Shown here: one piece after another, positions 54,236-64,000 of the stretch
Layout of the letters: each line of letters starts with the position of its first letter
How positions within the stretch are numbered: the first letter of the stretch is position 1
Source: Mycolicibacterium mucogenicum DSM 44124
GTDB taxonomy: Bacteria; Actinomycetota; Actinomycetes; Mycobacteriales; Mycobacteriaceae
Reading direction: 5' to 3'
Assembly (NCBI RefSeq): GCF_005670685.2
Contig: NZ_CP062008.1
Location: forward strand, 2,108,001-2,172,000
Length of the DNA: 64,000 nucleotides
Made by a program: the position numbers and the translations under genes
The notes under the pieces: generated by a model
What the model saw: only the letters and a program-made list of their open reading frames with translations
Database searches by the model: none
What the model was told of the DNA's origin: nothing

Positions 54236-54608
54236 TCAATCGCTTGGTCGCGACGAGCCGGAACGATGCGTCGAGCAGCTCCCGGACCTCGTCCCAGTCG
54301 ACCTTCGCCGCGGTGAAGTCCAGCCCGAGCCAGCCTGAGGGGCCCATGTAGGCGGGATAGTAGAAGCGCGAATCCTGTTCCAGTGCTGCGCGGTCGGACT
54401 CGTCGACCTTGACCAGCAGTGAATGCGGGTAGGCGACCATTTCGCCCGTCGTCTTCGAATTGCCGCCGTACATCGCGAACATCTTGGGCGCGCAGAACAC
54501 CGGCCGGCCCCACGACACTTTCTCGAAGGCCTCGGGGAAGCTCAGCGCGACCGCGCGCAGCTCTGCCAGGCCGGGGTCGTCATCGTCGAACATGATCGGA
54601 TGCGGCAC
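54213..54608 (-). CDS. MmcQ/YjbR-family protein (DUF419)
   Basis: A 131-residue protein of the CyaY-like YjbR fold. It starts VPHPIMFDDDDPGLAELRAV and contains FEKVSWGRPVFCAPKMFAMY and WLGLDFTAAKVDWDEVRELL. These proteins bind DNA or nucleotides in some cases, but no clear role is known. The GTG at 54608 is chosen over ATG 54593 since TACCGT lies six bases before it on the minus strand. A much longer frame upstream is an antisense shadow of the phosphodiesterase gene. Confidence 0.85.
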   Translation of the reverse strand: MPHPIMFDDDDPGLAELRAVALSFPEAFEKVSWGRPVFCAPKMFAMYGGNSKTTGEMVAYPHSLLVKVDESDRAALEQDSRFYYPAYMGPSGWLGLDFTAAKVDWDEVRELLDASFRLVATKRLIKLLDAQ

Positions 54609-54719
54609 GTTGCCACGGTAACCCGCGGCGGCGCGGCGGGTGTCCAACCTTCGAGATGGCTGTGCGTCAGGTTCGCGATTCCTGTGCGGTCGATAATTGT
54701 CGCGCGTTATACATTCCGG

Positions 54720-56711
54720 ATGACAGCGGGAAGATGCATTGGTCGGGTCGGGGGACTGGCGGTCGCCCTGGGAATCGGGACCGCGCTCGCGGGTTGGAGT
54801 GACTGCCCGGCCTGGGCAGACACCACAGGGGCGGGAACGGCAGGCGCAGGCACGACATCCCAGACATCCCAGACGGCAGCCGCGTCGTCGGACGCTCCGG
54901 CGAAGAAGGCGAAGAAGCAGCGCAAGCCCGCCAAGTCGAAGTCGAAGCCCGCCAACGAGGAACAGGCCGGCAAGCCGGACAAGAAGCGCGAGAAGTCCGC
55001 TGCTACGGACAAGGCTGCCACCGACAAGACCGCCACCGACAAGGCTGCCGCCGGGAAACCGGCGGCGGCCGAGCGCACCAAACCCGCGCCGCGGGTCGCA
55101 AGCCTCAAACACGAGGAGCAGCTGACGGCCGCTGCACCGGCCAAGGCCGCCGGCACCCCGACGGTCACCGCCGCCGTCGTCCCGCAAGCGAGTAATGAGC
55201 AGCCCACCGTCAAGGTGGCCGCGGTATCGACAGATCCCATCGCCAAACTCACCAGGGCGCTGCGGTCGCTTCAGGCGCCGGTATCGCCGCTCAGCTCGAC
55301 ATCGGTACTGGTGGCCCTGGCCGCGGTGCGCGACGAACTGGAACGCAAGACGCTCAAGCCCACCAGTGCCGTTGCGTCACAGCCGGTTTCGACGCTCGCC
55401 GACACCACGCCCAATGTGCTGGTGATCGGCGTCGACGGCACCAATCTGAGCCGGGTGCTGGCTGATCCGGCCAATGCCAACTTCTTCCAGCTCATGCAGG
55501 GCGGCACCACGGCGCCCGCGAGCATCGTCGGGCACACCACGATCAGCAATCCGTCATGGACCGCCATTCTGACCGGCGTCTGGGGCGAGAAGACCGGCGT
55601 CATCAACAACATCTTCAATCCGGCCGTCTACAACAAGTGGCCCACGGTGTTCGATCAGCTCGAGACGTTCAATCCGGGTATCCAGACCACGGCCATCGCG
55701 AACTGGGACGTCATCTCGGCCATCGCGGTGTCGGGTTCGGTCGGCGCCGACCACGTCGTCAACATCTCGCACATCGCGGGAGACTCCAACTGGTCACTCA
55801 CCGACAACGCCGTCGGCGATGCGACCGAGGCTGCGATCGCCGCTGCCGACCCCAGCAAGCCGAACTTCGTGTTCAGCTACTTCGTCGGCGTCGACGAGAA
55901 CGGGCACAACTACGGCGGCGCGTCCACGGCATACGCCGAGGCGGTGCGGAATGTCGACCGCAACATCGGCGAGATCATGCAGTCGGTCGACGACTGGGAA
56001 GCGGCGACCGGCGAGCAGTGGACCGTCATCGTCGTCACCGACCACGGTCACCAGGACAGCAAGGGCTTCGGCCACGGCTTCCAATCACCCAATGAGACAT
56101 CGACTTTCGTCATCGCCAACAACCCGGATCTGTTCACCGCGGGCGGCGTCAACCTGAAGTACCAGATCGTCGACGTCACGCCGACGGTCGTGACGTTGTT
56201 CGGCGGTACGCCGTCGCTCAAGTCCGACGGCGTCTCCATCACGGGCCTCGGCGGCAGCACGGTCACGCCGATCGACGACGACGCGGCTCTGCGCGCCGCG
56301 GTGCTGGACGTGATCGGCAAGTACGGATACCCGAACATCGGCACCGATCTGAAACTCGGTGTGCGCACTGTCGCCGCGTCCGTGCCCTACTTCCTCAATC
56401 AGGCGTTCCAGCAGGTGACGGCGCAGCTGGAGTCGATCGCGGCACAGCACATCTTCGTCATCAGCCCGCTGGCACAGGCGCTGACCGTGCCCGTGCAGCT
56501 GGTCGGCAGCCTGACGTACGCGGCGACGAACGTCGTCGCGCAGGTCGTCGCCAGGCTGACCGGGGTCACCGGCGCCAGCCTCGTCCCGATCTTCATCCCG
56601 CCGCTGCCGCCGCTGGTGGGTACGGAGGATCCGCAGGCGCCGCTGAGTCCGGTGGCCGCGTGCACGGTCCTCGTGGCGTGCGGGCCGGCGTCGGGGATCA
56701 TCGCGGCCTGA
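54720..56711 (+). CDS. Secreted type I phosphodiesterase/nucleotide pyrophosphatase-like protein
   Basis: A 663-residue protein. An N-terminal signal peptide (about 1-34, ending in CPAWA-DT) is followed by a disordered Lys/Ala/Thr segment (about 35-125) with repeats such as ATDKAATDKTATDKA. The catalytic domain (about 230-540) has NVLVIGVDGTN (metal Asp), the Thr nucleophile region GHTTISNPSW, FVGVDENGHNYG (Asp and His), VVTDHGHQD (Asp-His) and GFGHGF (His), the full metal set of the alkaline phosphatase/NPP superfamily. A C-terminal 100-residue hydrophobic region follows. It acts outside the cytoplasm; substrate unknown. Confidence 0.86.
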   Translation: MTAGRCIGRVGGLAVALGIGTALAGWSDCPAWADTTGAGTAGAGTTSQTSQTAAASSDAPAKKAKKQRKPAKSKSKPANEEQAGKPDKKREKSAATDKAATDKTATDKAAAGKPAAAERTKPAPRVASLKHEEQLTAAAPAKAAGTPTVTAAVVPQASNEQPTVKVAAVSTDPIAKLTRALRSLQAPVSPLSSTSVLVALAAVRDELERKTLKPTSAVASQPVSTLADTTPNVLVIGVDGTNLSRVLADPANANFFQLMQGGTTAPASIVGHTTISNPSWTAILTGVWGEKTGVINNIFNPAVYNKWPTVFDQLETFNPGIQTTAIANWDVISAIAVSGSVGADHVVNISHIAGDSNWSLTDNAVGDATEAAIAAADPSKPNFVFSYFVGVDENGHNYGGASTAYAEAVRNVDRNIGEIMQSVDDWEAATGEQWTVIVVTDHGHQDSKGFGHGFQSPNETSTFVIANNPDLFTAGGVNLKYQIVDVTPTVVTLFGGTPSLKSDGVSITGLGGSTVTPIDDDAALRAAVLDVIGKYGYPNIGTDLKLGVRTVAASVPYFLNQAFQQVTAQLESIAAQHIFVISPLAQALTVPVQLVGSLTYAATNVVAQVVARLTGVTGASLVPIFIPPLPPLVGTEDPQAPLSPVAACTVLVACGPASGIIAA

Positions 56712-56730
56712 CGTCGTACCCCTTCGCTAG

Positions 56731-60385
<3,655 letters not shown>

Positions 60386-60386
<1 letters not shown>

Positions 60387-60844
60387 CAGCTGAGCGCGGC
60401 GGCGTTGATACCGCCGACCGCCAACAGCACCACCGCGACGGACAGCGCCGCGGGGTGGAACTCTTCGGCGTTGATGTCGTTACGGAAGTGGCCGGGCGCC
60501 AACAACTCCACGACCACCAGCGCCAGGCCCTGCAACGCGACGCCGATCAGCCCGTAGATGACCGTGTCGATCAGGCCTTGCCCGAGACGGTCGAAGCTGG
60601 AGTGGATCGCGGTGATGACGATGGCGGCCAACGAGACATCCATCGCGGCGGTGATCGTCACCGCGTTGGGCCGCCGCTCGACGAACACCTGACGGCGCAG
60701 ATTGCCCGGCGTCAGCACGTCGACCATGACGAAGCCGGCGGCCAGCACCAGCACTCCCACGAGGAAGTACAGCACCGAGGCGACCACGTTCTGGATGATC
60801 GCGTCGGTGTGGACGGTGCCGAAGTCGATGGCGGCCAGGTTCAT
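60386..60844 (-). CDS. DUF350 membrane protein
   Basis: A 152-residue protein with four membrane helices in two DUF350 repeats (about 20-42, 62-82, 93-115 and 130-150). It starts MNLAAIDFGTVHTDAIIQNV after a GAGGAG ribosome binding site; the longer frame to 61030 is not needed. Function unknown. DUF350 proteins are usually found next to SpeE-like and DUF4178 genes, as here, suggesting a shared membrane complex. Confidence 0.88.
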
Positions 60845-60869
60845 CGGGGTCTCCTCGGAATTGATGTGG

Positions 60870-61286
60870 TCACTTGACGCCGCCCGGTCCGCCCGAGCTG
60901 CCGCCGGAACTGTGTGACGGCGATCCCGGGCTGAACCCGGGACCCAGGAATACGTAGCTGCCGTGGTTGTAGCCCGAGTTGAGGCTCTCCAGCCGGACGG
61001 TGCACGCCTGTCCGGAGCCCGCCCCCACAATGGCGATGGAGTCGTTGTAGCGCAGGTAGTAGTTGCCGCGATCGGTCGCGCGCGCCTCCGGTCGATGGGC
61101 CCGGGCGAGGTCGTCGGCGACGGCGCTCGGCGATCCGCTGCACCGGTAGGTGTTGTAGCCGACGTTCTGATAGCGGTCTTTGACGTACGACTGAATGGTG
61201 CGGGCGGTGCTGATGCCGATCGCCAGGCAGATCACCGATGCGACCGCGAGCACCCCGGCGAGAATCAGCATCTTGCCCCGGGTCAT
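60870..61286 (-). CDS. DUF4247 membrane-anchored protein
   Basis: A 138-residue protein. One N-terminal membrane helix (about 7-28) is followed by an outside domain with two Cys (YRCSGSP and GQACTVRLE), a likely disulfide, and a Gly/Ser-rich tail. Matches the DUF4247 pattern. It is separated from DUF350 by 25 bp and from the DUF4178 gene by nine. From memory the same set occurs as Rv2598-Rv2601 in M. tuberculosis. Function unknown. Confidence 0.85.
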   Translation of the reverse strand: MTRGKMLILAGVLAVASVICLAIGISTARTIQSYVKDRYQNVGYNTYRCSGSPSAVADDLARAHRPEARATDRGNYYLRYNDSIAIVGAGSGQACTVRLESLNSGYNHGSYVFLGPGFSPGSPSHSSGGSSGGPGGVK

Positions 61287-61295
61287 GACACTGAC

Positions 61296-61907
61296 CTACG
61301 AGCCGGCGGGGGGAGCGGGATACACCGTCAGCTCACCGGGCGACATGATCTTGCCGGTCGACACCTCCCACGGCGAGTTCGGTGACCATTGCTCGAAACT
61401 CAGCAGGGCGGCGCGGCCGGCGCTGGCGTAGTCGACGTAGTTCATCTGGCCGTGCGCGGGCAGGCCCGTCGTGCCCTCGGAGCTGTACTGGGCATCACCG
61501 GTCTCGACCTCGTCGTACTGCACCCCGTCGATGGTGAGGGGGCCGATGGGCTGCAGTGCCAGGTCGGGCCGCTTGGTCCAGAACGCGAGTTCCAGCCGCC
61601 CCTCGTCCTCTTCGACGCTGAACCAGATCGGTTCTCCCTGACCGCCTTCCAGCAGGTGCTCCCACCAGATGAACGGCCCTTCGCGGTAGGTCACCGAGCC
61701 ACGCACCACGTAGTCGACGCCGCCATAGCCGACGATCGCGCCGGGACCGAGCTGCTTCGGTCCGAACACGGGCATCTCGCCGGCCTTCAGTGGATCCTGG
61801 CGGGCGCCCGCGGTTCCCGGTTTCTTGGCCCGGGTGAAGGCGAGCACCACGACGACGATGGCCGCGATCATCAGCAGGACGCCGACGACGATCAGGAATG
61901 TGCTCAC
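61296..61907 (-). CDS. DUF4178 membrane-anchored protein
   Basis: A 203-residue protein, first gene of the SpeE-like operon. One N-terminal helix (about 4-25) leads to a cytosolic DUF4178 domain: GPGAIVGYGGVDYVVRGSVT, FIWWEHLLEGGQGEPIWFSV, EVETGDAQYSSEGTTG, and WEVSTGKIMSPGELTVYP. The family is rich in Trp and Tyr and of unknown function. Starts with ATG; the 91-bp gap to the next gene probably carries the operon promoter. Confidence 0.85.
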   Translation of the reverse strand: MSTFLIVVGVLLMIAAIVVVVLAFTRAKKPGTAGARQDPLKAGEMPVFGPKQLGPGAIVGYGGVDYVVRGSVTYREGPFIWWEHLLEGGQGEPIWFSVEEDEGRLELAFWTKRPDLALQPIGPLTIDGVQYDEVETGDAQYSSEGTTGLPAHGQMNYVDYASAGRAALLSFEQWSPNSPWEVSTGKIMSPGELTVYPAPPAGS

Positions 61908-61998
61908 GGTGCCCTCCAGCGAGATGTGGGCTCACGCTAGCAGTCTCGGCGTTTCCGCGACCGTATTCGCGCAGGTGAAGTGGCTGCGAACGAGACGG

Positions 61999-62655
61999 TC
62001 AGCGCACGATGGTCGCGATGATGCCGGCGAGGTATCCGAGCCGCGCGACCTCTGACGGGCGGAAGGCCGGCCCGCCCGGGCGGCCCAGCATGATCGCGGT
62101 GTACGGGTCGCCCAACGGTGCCGCGGCCAGGGTTGTGTCGATATCCCGCCAGAACTGCGGCACCCAGTCGCCGGTGGCGTCCAGGGCAGCGGCATGCTCC
62201 AGCGGCAGCCACGGCGCCGAGTAGGCGAGCGTCTCGGGCGCACCCGGGCTGCCGGCGATGCGGCGGGGCTCGGCGCCGCCGGCCACCACCACACACCATC
62301 CGACGCGCAGCACGCGCGGTGCTTCGTCGGCCAACACCTGGAGGCGGGCGGCCTTGCCCTTGGCGGCCGCCACATGGTCGATCAGTTCCAGTTCGCGGTG
62401 GGCTTCGAGCAGCCCGGTGTGGGGCCGAATGCTGTCCACGTACACGCCCTTGAGCGCCTCCGCGGCGGTGATCAGGGTGTCGGGCATGGACCCGTGCGGC
62501 AGCTCGACCACCAGGTCGTCGACGGCGTAGCCCGGTCCGCGCTCGACGACGTCGAGCGACAGGATGTCGGCGCCCACCGAGCCGAGAGCCACCGCGAGGG
62601 AGCCGAGGCTACCGGGGCGGTCTTCGAGCTGCACCCGCAGCAGATAGGAGGACAC
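61999..62655 (-). CDS. ACT-domain protein (Rv3013-like)
   Basis: A 218-residue protein. The N-terminal ACT domain (about 1-75: [20 protein letters not shown] and [19 protein letters not shown]) is a small-molecule-binding fold often regulated by amino acids. The rest (80-218) resembles a GAF-like region with no known function. GTG at 62655 matches the length of the M. tuberculosis relative; the frame extends to 62754 but would run over the gatC promoter. It is divergent from gatC. Confidence 0.85.
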   Translation of the reverse strand: MSSYLLRVQLEDRPGSLGSLAVALGSVGADILSLDVVERGPGYAVDDLVVELPHGSMPDTLITAAEALKGVYVDSIRPHTGLLEAHRELELIDHVAAAKGKAARLQVLADEAPRVLRVGWCVVVAGGAEPRRIAGSPGAPETLAYSAPWLPLEHAAALDATGDWVPQFWRDIDTTLAAAPLGDPYTAIMLGRPGGPAFRPSEVARLGYLAGIIATIVR

Positions 62656-62768
62656 GCGACAACTGTGGCACAGCGTCGTGGCGATGGCAGGACGTGCAGG
62701 TGCGTCGCGTGTCACGGATGCGTTCCCCGTCGCGGGACCCATCGGGCTCCCCACTAGGCTGTTTCGAC

Positions 62769-63068
62769 GTGTCGAAGATTTCCCGGGACGATGTCGCCCA
62801 TCTGGCGAATCTGGCCCGGCTCGCCCTGACCGATGGTGAGCTGGACAGTTTCGCAGGCCAGCTCGATGCCATCCTGGCGCACGTCGGCAAGATTCAGGCC
62901 GTCGACGTCACCGGTATCGAGGCGACCGGCAATCCGCTCAAAGAGGTGAACATCACCCGGCCCGACGTCGAGGTGGCCAGCCTCGGGCAGGAGCAGGCGC
63001 TGGCGGAGGCCCCGCGGGCCGAGGACGGCCGGTTCGCCGTGCCCCGCATCTTGGGAGAAGCAGAGTGA
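62769..63068 (+). CDS. gatC: Glutamyl-tRNA(Gln) amidotransferase subunit C
   Basis: A 99-residue subunit that stabilises GatA in the GatCAB complex, which converts Glu-tRNA(Gln) and Asp-tRNA(Asn) to their amide forms. It starts (GTG) [20 protein letters not shown] with the typical N-terminal helix, and ends near [20 protein letters not shown] eight bases before the GTG is a plausible -10. Its stop overlaps the gatA start by four bases. Confidence 0.96.
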   Translation: MSKISRDDVAHLANLARLALTDGELDSFAGQLDAILAHVGKIQAVDVTGIEATGNPLKEVNITRPDVEVASLGQEQALAEAPRAEDGRFAVPRILGEAE

Positions 63069-64000
63069 GCGACCTGATCCGTTTCGACGCCGCCACGCTC
63101 GGCGAGAAGATCGCCGCCGGCGACGTGTCGGCCACCGAGGTCACCCAGGCGCACCTGGACCAGATCGCCGCCACCGACGAGACCTACCACGCCTTCCTGC
63201 ACGTGGGTGCCCAGGAGGCCCTGGCCGCTGCCGCGGCCGTCGACAAGCAGGTGGCCGCCGGCGAGCCGCTGGCCTCGCCGCTCGCCGGTGTTCCGTTGGC
63301 GCTCAAGGACGTTTTCACCACCACCGACGCGCCGACCACGGCCGGCTCGAAGATTCTGGAGGGCTGGCGGTCGCCGTATGACGCGACCGTGACCGCGCGA
63401 CTGCGCGCGGCCGGGATTCCGATCCTCGGCAAGACCAACATGGACGAGTTCGCCATGGGGTCGTCGACCGAGAACTCGGCCTACGGCCCGACCCGCAACC
63501 CCTGGGACGTCAATCGCGTGCCGGGCGGATCCGGTGGCGGTAGTGCCGCGGCGCTCGCGGCGTTCCAGGCGCCGCTGGCGATCGGCACCGACACCGGTGG
63601 CTCGATCCGTCAGCCCGCCGCGCTGACCGCGACCGTCGGCGTCAAGCCCACCTACGGCACCGTCTCGCGGTACGGGTTGATCGCCTGCGCGTCGTCGCTG
63701 GACCAGGGCGGGCCGTGCGCCCGCACGGTGCTCGACACCGCGCTGCTGCACCAGGTGATCGCCGGCCACGACCCGCGCGATTCCACCTCGGTCGACGCTC
63801 CCGTGCCCGATGTGGTCGCAGCGGCACGGGCGGGCGCCGCCGGTGACCTCAAGGGCATCCGGATCGGTGTGGTGAAGCAGCTGCACACCGGCGAGGGCTA
63901 CCAGCCCGGCGTGCTGTCGTCGTTCAACACCGCGGTGGACCAGCTGACCGAGCTCGGCGCCGAGATCACCGAGGTCGACTGCCCGACCTTCGACTACTCG
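63065..64000 (+). CDS. gatA: Glutamyl-tRNA(Gln) amidotransferase subunit A, 5' part
   Basis: Partial; the first 312 codons are present and the gene runs off the right edge. It is an amidase-signature enzyme that frees ammonia from Gln for the transamidation. The Ser-cisSer-Lys triad is visible: Lys in [10 protein letters not shown] (about residue 81), cis-Ser in [12 protein letters not shown] (about 157) and nucleophile Ser in [12 protein letters not shown] (about 180). Start GTG in the gatC stop (GTGA). Confidence 0.97.
   Translation, partial: MSDLIRFDAATLGEKIAAGDVSATEVTQAHLDQIAATDETYHAFLHVGAQEALAAAAAVDKQVAAGEPLASPLAGVPLALKDVFTTTDAPTTAGSKILEGWRSPYDATVTARLRAAGIPILGKTNMDEFAMGSSTENSAYGPTRNPWDVNRVPGGSGGGSAAALAAFQAPLAIGTDTGGSIRQPAALTATVGVKPTYGTVSRYGLIACASSLDQGGPCARTVLDTALLHQVIAGHDPRDSTSVDAPVPDVVAAARAGAAGDLKGIRIGVVKQLHTGEGYQPGVLSSFNTAVDQLTELGAEITEVDCPTFDYS

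Noticed and set aside
60845..61030. N-terminal extension of the DUF350 protein
   Set aside because: It overlaps the DUF4247 gene in another frame and lacks a ribosome binding site, while GAGGAG precedes the ATG at 60844.

Overview
The window is high-GC actinobacterial DNA and almost certainly a mycobacterium. It carries a full Pup-proteasome system (mpa, dop, pup with a C-terminal GGQ, prcB, prcA, pafA), the pafB-pafC-tatA-tatC-helY block, an MmpS/MmpL pair and a DUF222/13E12 HNH protein. From memory, the order matches the M. tuberculosis Rv2115c-Rv2089c region read in reverse. The broad catabolic content suggests an environmental, probably fast-growing species; that part is inference.

Layout. 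1-5706: 3' half of mpa, an antisense membrane protein, then dop-pup-prcB-prcA. 5707-38973: about 33 kb of accessory genes lying between prcA and pafA. 39027-46497: pafA, pafB, pafC, tatA, tatC and helY. 46510-54235: an MBL-fold hydrolase, a DUF4333 protein, a 5'-3' exonuclease, an Xaa-Pro peptidase, an ABC1/UbiB kinase-like protein, a DUF222 HNH protein and a methyltransferase. 54213-64000: a YjbR protein, a secreted phosphodiesterase-like protein, ligA, a minus-strand operon DUF4178-DUF4247-DUF350-SpeE-like, an ACT-domain protein, gatC and the start of gatA.

The accessory block reads as a nitrogen and polyamine salvage island. AguA and AguB convert agmatine to putrescine. A copper amine oxidase and an aminobutyraldehyde-type dehydrogenase convert putrescine to GABA. 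GabT and GabD take GABA to succinate. A short NAD-glutamate dehydrogenase can recycle the glutamate made by GabT. An APC permease, a tandem universal stress protein, a TetR regulator with a perfect palindromic operator and a divergent PucR regulator complete the set.

Inside the same block (31-36 kb) is a separate module: mmpS-mmpL, a 51-residue Cys-rich protein, a sulfide:quinone-oxidoreductase-like flavoprotein and a CsoR/CstR-family repressor that has the two sensor Cys but lacks the copper His. Four copies of an ATACCC-N4-GGGTAT operator lie at its promoters. This is the best candidate in the window for a little-described, sulfur-responsive regulon.

Other notable content: a desaturase-like di-iron domain fused to its own ferredoxin reductase, an ATP-grasp protein with a histone-H1-like tail coupled to a serine hydrolase, an intergenic region at 23.2-23.5 kb with several unexplained repeats, and a recurrent TANNNT-N6/7-RTG signature suggesting that many genes here are transcribed without a leader. 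No tRNA, rRNA, CRISPR array, insertion sequence or prophage was seen.
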